Part shown: in pieces, positions 57,236-64,000 of the stretch
Numbering within the stretch: the first letter of the stretch is position 1
Layout of the letters: each line of letters starts with the position of its first letter
DNA from: Acd1 sp049973945
Lineage (GTDB): Archaea > Thermoproteota > Thermoprotei_A > Sulfolobales > Sulfolobaceae
DNA: 64,000 nucleotides
Reading direction: 5' to 3'
NCBI GenBank assembly: GCA_049973945.1
Contig: JBMFJH010000006.1
Location: 1 to 64,000, forward strand
Translations under genes and position numbers: made by a program
The notes under the pieces: generated by a model
What the model was told of the DNA's origin: nothing
Database searches by the model: none
What the model saw: only the letters and a program-made list of their open reading frames with translations

Positions 57236-58122
57236 CCGAGACCCTGAGGCTCGAGACCCCCAGGTTCTTGAGGGGAAACGCGGCCTGCCCTGGCTGTCCC
57301 ATACCCAAGGAGCTGGACACCCTCATCAGCATCATGGGGAGGAAGACGGTTCTCGTCGTTCCTGCCTCCTGCACCTCGGTGATCCTCGGCGACACTAGGG
57401 GGACTCCCTCCATGGTTCCCGTAGTCCACAGCGCTATGGCGGCCAGCGCTGCTATTGCTTCCGGAATAGAGAGGGCGCTGAGGGCGAGGGGGGAGAAGGA
57501 CTATAACGTGGTAGTGTGGGCGGGCGACGGCGCTACTGGCGACATAGGGTTCACGACATTAAGCGGGGCCGCGGAGAGGAACGAGAACATCCTGTACGTC
57601 TGCTACGACAACGAGGCCTTCATGAACACTGGAATCCAGAGGTCGTCGTTGACGCCTTACGGAGCGTGGACGACCACGACGCCGGAGGGCAAGAGGGAGT
57701 TCAAGAAGCCGCTGCCGCTAGTCATGATGCAGCACAAGATCCCCTATGTCGCCACCGCGTCGGTAGGTTACATTTTCGATTACGAGCAGAAGCTCCAGAA
57801 AGCTAAGGGCATAAGGGGGTTCCGCTACATCCACCTGCTCTCTCCGTGCCCGCCAGGCTGGAGGTACGACTCCTCCCTGACGATTGAGGTGGCCAAGCTC
57901 GCCGTAGACACAGGGATATGGCCTCTCTTCGAAGTGGAGAACGGCGAGTTCAGGCTAACTAGCGTGAGCAAGACCCACTTGGACAAGTCGAGGAGGAAGC
58001 CCGTCGAGGCCTACTTGAAGCTACAGGGGAGGTTCAAGAACCTGACCCACGAGCAGGTAGAGGAAATCCAGAGGATGGTCGACGAAATGTGGGAAGAGAT
58101 TAAAGCTTTAGTCAGGAAATGA
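57232..58122 (+). CDS. porB: Pyruvate:ferredoxin oxidoreductase, beta subunit (TPP-binding)
   Basis: A 296-residue subunit starting at the ATG overlapping the porA stop. The TPP/Mg motif is WAGDGATGDIGFTTLSGAAERNENILYVCYDNEAFMNTGIQRSS. Cluster cysteines are in ACPGCPIP near residue 19, PASC near 46 and the later CPPGWRYD segment. Together with porGDA it oxidatively decarboxylates pyruvate (or, run backward, fixes CO2 onto acetyl-CoA) using the ferredoxin encoded next door. Confidence 0.94.
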   Translation: MTETLRLETPRFLRGNAACPGCPIPKELDTLISIMGRKTVLVVPASCTSVILGDTRGTPSMVPVVHSAMAASAAIASGIERALRARGEKDYNVVVWAGDGATGDIGFTTLSGAAERNENILYVCYDNEAFMNTGIQRSSLTPYGAWTTTTPEGKREFKKPLPLVMMQHKIPYVATASVGYIFDYEQKLQKAKGIRGFRYIHLLSPCPPGWRYDSSLTIEVAKLAVDTGIWPLFEVENGEFRLTSVSKTHLDKSRRKPVEAYLKLQGRFKNLTHEQVEEIQRMVDEMWEEIKALVRK

Positions 58123-58138
58123 AGGCTCTTGATTAGCT

Positions 58139-58903
58139 CTACCTGGTCAAAGCTCTCAGTATCCTGGCCTCGAGGCTTCGGTAGAACTTCGTCCTTAAGA
58201 TCCCCTTAAACGGCGAATAGAATACCCTGAGCTTGATGAGGCTTAGGAACATGAGGACCGTGACCTTAAGCAATCTACTCGATATCTTGCTCCCGGCCTC
58301 GTCGTTCTCGTACTCGACTTCGACCTGAGCTATCTTGTATCCTCTCTTCTTGAAGGCGTAGATCAGGTTCACGTCTATGAGGTAATCGTTGATTATTAAC
58401 TCAGGGAGTACCTCTTTGCCTTTATCTGAGTCAAGAACCTTTGCGCCGCTCTGGAAGTCCCTTATCGTGACTAACGAGGGGAAGAAGAGCTTTGTTAGTA
58501 GCTTAAAGCTATGATGAAGGAACTTCCTAGCGAAGCTCTGGTTCTTAAACTTCCTCACTGTAATGACTAGATCCGCATCTAAGTACACTAAATCCCTCAG
58601 GTACTCCGGCTTAACCGGCAAGTCCGCGTCTATAAGTATGATCCTCGTTCCTCGACTCGTTAATTCCAGGCCCTTCTTTATCGCCCCTCCCTTGCCGAGC
58701 CTTTGGCTGGCCTCGAACACCTCGACCTTCTCGAACTGCCTCGCTATTAGGGGCGTCCTATCGTTGCCCTCGAACACCACTCTAACTTTATTAACGAAGG
58801 GTAGTACTATTAGCGCGCTTAAGGTTCTTGCAATCCTTTTCTCCTCGTTGTACGCGGGAATTACAACTTCGACTTCGCTAATATAGCTGAGCCTGCTCGT
58901 CAA
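58139..58903 (-). CDS. Family 2 glycosyltransferase (dolichol-phosphate sugar synthase-like)
   Basis: A 254-residue GT2 protein. VEVVIPAYNEEKRIARTLSAL opens the fold, RLGKGGAIKKGLELTSRGTRIILIDADLPVKPEYL contains the metal-binding D-A-D, and RDFQSGAKVL with NDYLIDVNLIYAFKKRGYKIAQVEVEYENDEAGSKIS is typical of dolichyl-phosphate glucosyl/mannosyl transferases. A weak hydrophobic stretch (VTVLMFLSLIKL) may contact membrane. It probably makes lipid-linked sugar for the N-glycans implied by the surface proteins here. Convergent with porB. Confidence 0.88.
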   Translation of the reverse strand: MTSRLSYISEVEVVIPAYNEEKRIARTLSALIVLPFVNKVRVVFEGNDRTPLIARQFEKVEVFEASQRLGKGGAIKKGLELTSRGTRIILIDADLPVKPEYLRDLVYLDADLVITVRKFKNQSFARKFLHHSFKLLTKLFFPSLVTIRDFQSGAKVLDSDKGKEVLPELIINDYLIDVNLIYAFKKRGYKIAQVEVEYENDEAGSKISSRLLKVTVLMFLSLIKLRVFYSPFKGILRTKFYRSLEARILRALTR

Positions 58904-59031
58904 TTCACGGCTCCCTTACTATTTCGATTAATTTTAAGTCTTTATATTCCTTTTCCCGAACGTACCGTAAGGTCGGAGGAGCGTTGTGACGGTCAAAAAG
59001 ACGTGAGAAGACCATCAGTATTACGCCAAGG

Positions 59032-60126
59032 TCAAGCCATGACGTATTGAATGGTTTTCCTCAGCCACTCGGGCTTCTCTCCTTGGAAAAGCCTCTCGAA
59101 CAAGGTTACGTACTCCCTCACGTCCTCCCCCCTCATTTTCCCTATTACACTCCTCAACAAAGCAGCGTTCCAAAACTCGCGAGAGTCCTTTTCTGCCAAC
59201 GACGCCAGCCGTGCGAACTGCGTTGGGAAGGATTTCAACTTCATTAAAGCCTCCAAGGACATCAGGTGGTAGACCTTTTCCTCGACTATCCTCTTTATCA
59301 AGGCGAGGACGATCGCTTCTCTCATCGTTAAGGGAACGTCCGAGCTCGTCGCGTAGTTGACAACTACGTCTATTTCATAGGAAGTTAATTTTGGCATCCT
59401 CTCGAGTATTCTGGGCAACCAGACCGCTATCGCCGTTATCCCCTTTGAGGCCAATTTGATCGCTTCAGCATAGCTCTCCGTCCTTTCTACGGCTTCGACG
59501 AACAGAGGGATGAGGGGGGACAGGCACGGGTCGTAAAGTTCAGCGAACGCCTTGACCGCGGTCTGGGATTCGCCTTCTAAGGCCGAGGCGAACTTCTCGA
59601 AGAGTCGCTCGCAGGTCAGGACGTTCATACACTTTGCCCTTTTCATGAGCTCTAGCACGCTCTCGATTACGAAGTCGTCTCTCAGGTTGAAGACAAGGGG
59701 CTCAATTAGGTCGATGGCTTCCGCGAGCGTTTCCTTATCCTCGACGTTCAAGTAAAGCAAGGCCTCTTGCACAACCCTTAGGTTGTGGCTCTCTAACAGC
59801 CTCAGCGCGTATCTTTGTGCATCCTCGAACCTCGCTATGTATCTTAGCGCTCCTATGGCCCCAGGTGAGTCCTTCTCAGACTCTAAGAGCCTTATTGACT
59901 CCCTCTCTAGCCCCCTGACGTGAGTCAAAGCGAGTGCCAGCCCTTTTATCTCAGGGTCTGAAGAGACGACGTAAGCGGAGAAATCACAGCCGTTCTTAGC
60001 GGAGGCCTCCTCTAGGTACGACAAGGAAGGGGAGAGCAGCCAAAACCTTGGGTTATCGAAAGCTTCCGCTATAGTCCTGCAGTCGAGGTTGCTCTGTCCT
60101 TCTATGACTTGTCGCTCTGTAAGCAT
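59032..60126 (-). CDS. Helical-repeat (HEAT/ARM-like) protein
   Basis: A 364-residue, almost wholly alpha-helical protein without a recognised catalytic motif. Pairs of helices about 30-40 residues apart (IGALRYIARFEDAQRYALRLLESHNLRVVQEALLYL, FVIESVLELMKRAKCMNVL) suggest a HEAT-like solenoid used for protein contacts. It has a strong TATA-like TTTTTAAATAC about 35 bases before the ATG. Function unknown. Confidence 0.65.
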   Translation of the reverse strand: MLTERQVIEGQSNLDCRTIAEAFDNPRFWLLSPSLSYLEEASAKNGCDFSAYVVSSDPEIKGLALALTHVRGLERESIRLLESEKDSPGAIGALRYIARFEDAQRYALRLLESHNLRVVQEALLYLNVEDKETLAEAIDLIEPLVFNLRDDFVIESVLELMKRAKCMNVLTCERLFEKFASALEGESQTAVKAFAELYDPCLSPLIPLFVEAVERTESYAEAIKLASKGITAIAVWLPRILERMPKLTSYEIDVVVNYATSSDVPLTMREAIVLALIKRIVEEKVYHLMSLEALMKLKSFPTQFARLASLAEKDSREFWNAALLRSVIGKMRGEDVREYVTLFERLFQGEKPEWLRKTIQYVMA

Positions 60127-60207
60127 AACGGTCGAGTTCGAAAGACAAAGAATCTGTATTTAAAAAGTCCTCAGGTGATGTGTGTACATTTCACCTCTCC
60201 GCGTGCT

Positions 60208-60232
60208 ACGGTATTCTCCTTGGTAATACCGT
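60208..60232. promoter_or_regulatory. Eight-base perfect inverted repeat
   Basis: ACGGTATT (60208-60215) and AATACCGT (60225-60232) are exact complements with a 9-base centre. The element lies about 45 bases upstream of the TATA box of the helical-repeat gene, in a 163-base spacer with no other gene. It could be a regulator site or an RNA hairpin. Confidence 0.35.
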
Positions 60233-60289
60233 CAACAGGGCTCCGTATTACGTCCTTGTATACTAAAATATTTATATGACTTTTGTGTT

Positions 60290-60760
60290 TCACGTCCTCT
60301 TTCTGCCTTTCACGAAGCCTATCACGGTCAGTACAACGCCGACGATGAAAACGATGAACCCAAGGATGACGATGAGGGTTATGCCTATGAGTGAGTACGT
60401 GAACAGAGATATCAGTACGGTCGCGTTCGTGGAGCCTGGGTTCTCCAGGGTCAGCGTGACGTTAGGACCCTGGGGAACTACTATGACCGTTTTCAAGCCT
60501 CTCGCCGGGTCCTCAGTGGAGTTCACAACGGCCTGGCCTGACACCTTGTAAACGATTGGAGTAGTGATGTTGTAGGACACACCAAGGGCTTCGTTTTGAG
60601 GGATCTGGACGGTGTAAGTTCCGTGAGGCTGAACGGTGACTGCTGTGGTGCTAGACATTATAGTGTTACCGAGGTACAGGAGCGACCCTGTCCCCATAGC
60701 TAGACCGATTAGGAGGAGAACCAAGCCGATCTTAGTGAGAACGCGCATGTCTTGTTGCAC
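60290..60760 (-). CDS. Membrane-anchored exported protein, two TM regions
   Basis: A 156-residue protein with an N-terminal hydrophobic segment (IGLVLLLIGLAMGTGSLLYL), a 75-residue external beta domain with NIT, NST, NVT and NAT sequons, and a long C-terminal hydrophobic region (LIGITLIVILGFIVFIVGVVLTVIGF) ending KGRKRT. The layout equals that of the protein at 12436-12942. The GTG start is near a TATATAA-type box at 60778-60787. It follows the large S-layer-like gene on the same strand. Function unknown. Confidence 0.72.
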   Translation of the reverse strand: MQQDMRVLTKIGLVLLLIGLAMGTGSLLYLGNTIMSSTTAVTVQPHGTYTVQIPQNEALGVSYNITTPIVYKVSGQAVVNSTEDPARGLKTVIVVPQGPNVTLTLENPGSTNATVLISLFTYSLIGITLIVILGFIVFIVGVVLTVIGFVKGRKRT

Positions 60761-60831
60761 TCTTGCTCTCGGCCTTAATTATATAAGTTATGTCGAAACG
60801 GTTGAACACACATACAAGAGCAAAATTTGGG

Positions 60832-60880
60832 ATGATTGGAGTGCAGCCGCCTGACTCGTGATGACCCTGATCCAGGATGA
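60832..60880 (+). ncRNA. Possible C/D-box sRNA with degenerate outer boxes
   Basis: Plus strand: ATGATTG (60832-60838), 12-base spacer, CTGA (60851-60854), 3-base gap, GTGATGA (60858-60864), 12-base spacer CCCTGATCCAGG, ATGA (60877-60880). Spacing is exact for a C/D sRNA, but the canonical boxes are the inner pair and the outer pair is degenerate, the reverse of the usual pattern. It occupies the gap between the two minus-strand membrane-protein genes. Confidence 0.3.
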
Positions 60881-63463
60881 TCAACTGCGCTTCTTCCTTC
60901 TAGCCCTGCCCAAGAGGGTTATTACGACGATAGAACCGACTGTGGTGCCGATCAGGCCGTAAACGTACGGCGGCTCGAGTATTAACTGTCCCAGACTGGG
61001 CAACACCTGGACGTAAATTGTCACCGACTTCTCGAACGGGTAAAGGGACTGGGTCTGGTTCCACGTCGCGATGAGGGACAGCGGTAGCCTCCCGGTCGGT
61101 ACGTTGCTGGCCACGTCTACGATGAAAGTCACGTTCGCCGTCGCTCCGGGCGGTAGGTCTCCCACGAAGTATTTAGAGGCCGTGAGCCCCATGAGGGGGT
61201 TAGTCGAGCTCACGTGAGGGTAGATGTAGTCGTTGGGACCGAGCGTAATGAGTAAGTTCTTCGCAGTGACGTTGCCTACATTCTTTACCTCGATCGTTAT
61301 AGGCACTCCCGATGCTCCTGTAGTAAGGGACTTGGTATGCACCGCAACGACTTTTAGCTGCGCCTCAGGGTCTATCGTGACGTTAAAGGTCTTAGTTACG
61401 CTCCCACCGTCGTAGGAAATGACGAAAGTCACCGGAAAAGTTCCTGGTAGGGTGCTGTCTGGGACTGTTACGGTGAAGCTCACGTTCATTGGCTTCCCTG
61501 GTGGGACAGCTCCAAGCTGTACAGTCCTTTGGCCAACGACCTGGAGGGGCGTAACAACAGTAACGTTGGCGTTATACGCATAACCTCCGCCGTAGTTCGT
61601 GATTAATAAGATCAGTCTAGCCAACGGATATCCCTGGAACAGCTGAGGTGGGTAGGTGAACATGTTCATCGAGATCTTGGGGCCGTAGACTATCACTGGA
61701 ACCGACAGAGTAACGTTGTAGTTGTAATTGGTCACGGTCACCTGGATCTGGTATGTTCCAGGCGTAGCGTTAGGGTAAACGCTGGCGTAAATCGTGGCCT
61801 CGCCGTAGAGTCCAGCCGGAATAGGTCCTATGCCGACAACGGTTTGCGAGAACGTGAACGGGTATTGCGGGTTGCGGAGGTAAATGGTTACGTTGTTCAT
61901 AGGGACTGTACCGAGGTTCCTGACGACGAACGTTAGGGGAACGTTTGTCTGTCCTGGGGATGCAGTGAGGGGTGACGATGGGGTACCCCACAGGGCCTGG
62001 ACTTGAACGCCCTGGTAGCCGGTCACAGGAACCCTTAAGACTATTTCCTGAGCGTTGTGGTCGAAAAAGGTTAGCGTTGCGGGGACGGAGATAACGCCCT
62101 GTGGAGTCTTAGGCGACACAGAAGCAATGACGGTGAACTGTACAGGTACTCCTGGCGGTAACGAGCCGAGAGTGACAGACCTCTGATAGAACGTAATGTA
62201 ACTCGTGTTGTATAAGAGCAGGGTCGCGTTCGTTATCGTTGCCGTTCCCGCGTTGATAAGAACTACCGTTAACGGGTAATAAGTGACGCCTGGAGCGACT
62301 TGAATCGGATTACTGGGCGTCCCCCAAAAGGCCTGAGAGGTTACCTGAGCGTACCCTACGACCGCCACTTGCATGACTGTGTTCACCTTCAGTCCATCGT
62401 TGAAGTAAACGGTTACTGGTACGTTATAGACTCCTGGCTTGACACTCGAGTTGACTGAAGCCAACAAGGTTTGGTAGTTCACTCCTCCTGCGGGAACCAC
62501 GCCCACCGGCACTGGGTTCGTCGCCGGGACTATCACGTCGTTCTTAGCTATCGAAACGCTTACGTTGAGGAGCGTCGATGTCCCCATATTCCTCACCACT
62601 ATCGTCAATGGCACGTTCTGTTGCCCAGGCATGACGACTACAGGACTGTTAGGGCTACCCCATACTGTCGTGACGGCGACAGAGGTTATCCCAGAGATCG
62701 GCACAGACACTACGAAGTTCGCAACTCTCCCGTTATTGTAGTAGACTTGGACGGGTATTTTGACGACTCCAGTAGGCGCATTCATGCTCACTTGGGCGTA
62801 AAGCACGGCTTGCGCTGGGGTGCCGACGGGCAAAGTCCCTAGATAAGAACTAGAAGTCAGGAAACTCACGTAGGTCGTGTTCTGTGCCCTGATACTGACG
62901 TTATAGGCGGGCGAACTCCCTTCGTTCACGAGGATTAAGGTGAGAGGCACGTTAGTAGAGCCTGGACTCACGACGAGAGGGCTAGACGGAGAGCCCCAGA
63001 CTGCTGACACTACGAAGTCCGCGTATCCTAGGACGAGTACAGGCACGGAAACGTACTGGACTTGTGGGTAGGGTTGTCCGTTCAAGTAATAGATGACCTC
63101 GAGGGTGACGTTGTCGAATCCTATCGGGGCCCGGGAGGAAACGTTAAAGAAGAACACAGTCCTGTTGAACCACGACCCTGCCTTGAGTTCGGGCAAATAT
63201 ATCGATTGGTAGAACGAGGGGACGAAGTAAGGCGAAGAGACCGGGTATATCGTCACGTTGTATACAGTGACTAGACTCGTTATGTTGAACTGGACGGGAA
63301 CTAAGGTCTGTCCTGGCGAGACGACGTTGACTCTAGGGTGAGCGAGGACGACGAAGGGGGAATTGGAGGCAACGGTGTTCAGGGACTCGACTGGGAGTAG
63401 AAATAGTGGCAACATTAGGAAAATTATTACGATCAATGAAATCGATATATCTTTTCTGCCCAT
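60881..63463 (-). CDS. Large S-layer-like repeat protein (COG1361 type), membrane anchored
   Basis: The ATG at 63463 is chosen because the TATA box (63484-63494) lies 26 bases upstream and would fall inside a longer frame open to 63517. The protein has 860 residues: a signal peptide (ISLIVIIFLMLPLFLLPVES), a long extracellular part, and a C-terminal membrane helix (YGLIGTTVGSIVVITLLG) followed by RARRKKRS. Four modules of about 110 residues begin near 155, 265, 380 and 490, each with a WGSP/WGTP...P motif then NVPLT or YYPLT and an NxG-type turn, like CARDB/COG1361 domains. Sequons are abundant. Probably a structural or adhesive glycoprotein; the same motif occurs in the partial gene at 1-715. 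Confidence 0.82.
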   Translation of the reverse strand: MGRKDISISLIVIIFLMLPLFLLPVESLNTVASNSPFVVLAHPRVNVVSPGQTLVPVQFNITSLVTVYNVTIYPVSSPYFVPSFYQSIYLPELKAGSWFNRTVFFFNVSSRAPIGFDNVTLEVIYYLNGQPYPQVQYVSVPVLVLGYADFVVSAVWGSPSSPLVVSPGSTNVPLTLILVNEGSSPAYNVSIRAQNTTYVSFLTSSSYLGTLPVGTPAQAVLYAQVSMNAPTGVVKIPVQVYYNNGRVANFVVSVPISGITSVAVTTVWGSPNSPVVVMPGQQNVPLTIVVRNMGTSTLLNVSVSIAKNDVIVPATNPVPVGVVPAGGVNYQTLLASVNSSVKPGVYNVPVTVYFNDGLKVNTVMQVAVVGYAQVTSQAFWGTPSNPIQVAPGVTYYPLTVVLINAGTATITNATLLLYNTSYITFYQRSVTLGSLPPGVPVQFTVIASVSPKTPQGVISVPATLTFFDHNAQEIVLRVPVTGYQGVQVQALWGTPSSPLTASPGQTNVPLTFVVRNLGTVPMNNVTIYLRNPQYPFTFSQTVVGIGPIPAGLYGEATIYASVYPNATPGTYQIQVTVTNYNYNVTLSVPVIVYGPKISMNMFTYPPQLFQGYPLARLILLITNYGGGYAYNANVTVVTPLQVVGQRTVQLGAVPPGKPMNVSFTVTVPDSTLPGTFPVTFVISYDGGSVTKTFNVTIDPEAQLKVVAVHTKSLTTGASGVPITIEVKNVGNVTAKNLLITLGPNDYIYPHVSSTNPLMGLTASKYFVGDLPPGATANVTFIVDVASNVPTGRLPLSLIATWNQTQSLYPFEKSVTIYVQVLPSLGQLILEPPYVYGLIGTTVGSIVVITLLGRARRKKRS

Positions 63464-63483
63464 AGACAAAAACGGTAGAGGTT

Positions 63484-63494
63484 CATTAATAAAT
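63484..63494 (-). promoter_or_regulatory. TATA box of the S-layer-like gene
   Basis: ATTTATTAATG on the minus strand is centred 26 bases before the ATG at 63463, fixing that start. Confidence 0.5.
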
Positions 63495-63517
63495 CCGACG
63501 TGAACGCAAACAGGCAA

Positions 63518-63761
63518 CGCACTCGGGTCTCAGTCGCACCTTCGTGCGAAGCTGTCTCTCCTTAATCGGGGTGAGTCGGAGGAGATGGTCGGTCTTTACG
63601 CGTGGGAACTAACAGCGACGTCCTTCGGCCTGAAGGGGAAACAAGGGTTCACGTCGTTTCAGGTCATGCGGGTTTCCTGAATGAGCGAAAGTGCACTTAA
63701 CCCCTTCTGTGGTAGAGGACTCTCGCTAATAAGGCTCGAGAGACGAGGATACACTTGAGCC
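63518..63761. other. Gene-free spacer with several inverted repeats
   Basis: No ORF of note. Paired segments are TCGCAC/GTGCGA with a 4-base loop (63534-63549), CGACGT/ACGTCG enclosing CCTTC/GAAGG (about 63617-63656), TTCAGG/CCTGAA (about 63658-63681) and CTCTCG/CGAGAG (about 63720-63742). Such stems can arise by chance in 240 bases; a structured RNA is possible but unproven. No tRNA, SRP RNA or RNase P RNA signature is visible. Confidence 0.25.
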
Positions 63762-64000
63762 TTGGAGATAGTGACTTGGAACGTGAACGGCCTTAGGGCG
63801 ATAAACAGGAAGGGCTCTCTGGGCGAAGTAATGAAGTTCGACGTTATTATGCTCCAGGAGATAAGGACGGAAGTCGTTCCACTAAACGTCTTGATGTCGG
63901 GTTACACGATTTCGTCCTTCCCAGCCAAGAAGAAGGGATACAGTGGCGTCATGACATTAACCAAGGAAAGACCTCAGAGAGTCGTGAAGGGCATAGGTAT
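63762..64000 (+). CDS. xthA: Exodeoxyribonuclease III family protein, truncated by window edge
   Basis: About 79 residues are visible, reading from the TTG at 63762 to the edge. IVTWNVNGLRAINRKG carries the catalytic Asn of motif I, MLQEIRTE holds the metal-binding Glu, and KKGYSGVMTLTKERPQRVV is the following conserved segment. These are diagnostic of ExoIII/APE1-type AP endonucleases of the EEP superfamily, which act in base excision repair. An in-frame stop lies directly before the TTG, so no earlier start is possible. Confidence 0.88.
   Translation, partial: MEIVTWNVNGLRAINRKGSLGEVMKFDVIMLQEIRTEVVPLNVLMSGYTISSFPAKKKGYSGVMTLTKERPQRVVKGIG

Noticed and set aside
58970..59040. C/D-box sRNA after the helical-repeat gene
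   Set aside because: CTGA and GA-rich segments occur but no proper RTGATGA box on either strand.
60170..60200. C/D-box sRNA near GTGATGT at about 60175
   Set aside because: A C-like box is present but no D or D' CTGA follows at a suitable distance.
1..64000. CRISPR array, insertion sequence or integrated virus
   Set aside because: No regularly spaced repeats, transposase, integrase or virus-like block of genes is visible, and the gene content is ordinary chromosomal.

Overview
The window reads as chromosome from a thermoacidophilic archaeon of the order Sulfolobales, with a G+C content that looks a little over half, high for that order (a Sulfodiicoccus-like lineage would fit, but this is inference). 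Support comes from an ESCRT-III (CdvB-type) division protein, a zinc-containing ferredoxin with the Sulfolobus ligand set, a complex I cluster without the NADH-oxidising subunits, a hetero-tetrameric 2-oxoacid:ferredoxin oxidoreductase, ThyX, Fap7/AK6-type kinase, Bat-type and ThiN-type regulators, glycoprotein-like surface proteins, frequent GTG/TTG starts, and TATA boxes about 25-35 bases before start codons (leaderless mRNAs). Genes are densely packed, with many 1-4 base overlaps. I see no tRNA, rRNA, CRISPR array, insertion sequence or integrated virus.

Layout. 1-1.5 kb: end of an S-layer-like protein gene and an ABC ATPase. 1.6-5.1 kb: MFS transporter, metallophosphoesterase, hydrolase, hotdog thioesterase. 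5.1-10.8 kb: thiC, then a split glutamate synthase (FMN subunit with an internal duplication, then a glutaminase-GXGXG subunit). 10.9-15.6 kb: CbiG-like and BtuF-like proteins, a small membrane protein, citramalate synthase, a UbiA-family prenyltransferase. 15.6-21.5 kb: small metabolic and regulatory genes (GGCT, ThiN, PadR, cupin, DUF364, thioredoxin-like, DUF2175, thyX), with three C/D-box sRNA genes tucked into gene ends. 21.7-31 kb: the nuo operon A-C-D-H-I-J-K-(M+L fused)-N, running into inositol-1-phosphate synthase. 32-40.6 kb, mostly minus: thiI, a large surface glycoprotein, CBS-RAM protein, acetyl-CoA synthetase, DUF309, a B3/B4 protein and a NifX-like protein with a natural histidine tail. 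41-48.7 kb: a NurA-like/HerA-like pair divergent from an HTH-ThiN regulator, then a run with two intramembrane proteases, small unknown proteins, an AK6-like kinase, Mrp/Nbp35 ATPase and small winged-helix proteins. 48.7-54.8 kb, minus: folate cyclo-ligase-like protein, LysE exporter, DUF72, trpS, a CdvB paralog followed by a 35-residue micro-ORF, GtrA, a CobC-like aminotransferase, a Bat-type regulator. 54.9-58.1 kb: zinc ferredoxin and porGDAB. 58.1-64 kb: glycosyltransferase, helical-repeat protein, membrane protein, a large S-layer-like repeat protein, and the start of exonuclease III.

How it fits together. The ferredoxin/Por locus supplies reduced ferredoxin and acyl-CoA, acs activates acetate, and the truncated complex I may draw electrons from ferredoxin or another donor because no NADH module is present. 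Thiamine metabolism appears three times: synthesis (thiC, ThiN) and a candidate regulator (HTH-ThiN); Por is a thiamine-diphosphate enzyme. Surface proteins with the same WGS/WGT module lie at both ends of the window.

The most unusual observation is a 35-codon ORF that overlaps the stop of the CdvB paralog by four bases (ATGA) and encodes a near-copy of that protein's own C-terminal helix. Next in interest are the HerA/NurA-like pair without Mre11/Rad50, the compact C/D sRNAs whose C boxes contain or abut stop codons, the fused NuoM-NuoL, and the protease-centred run at 44.5-46.6 kb.
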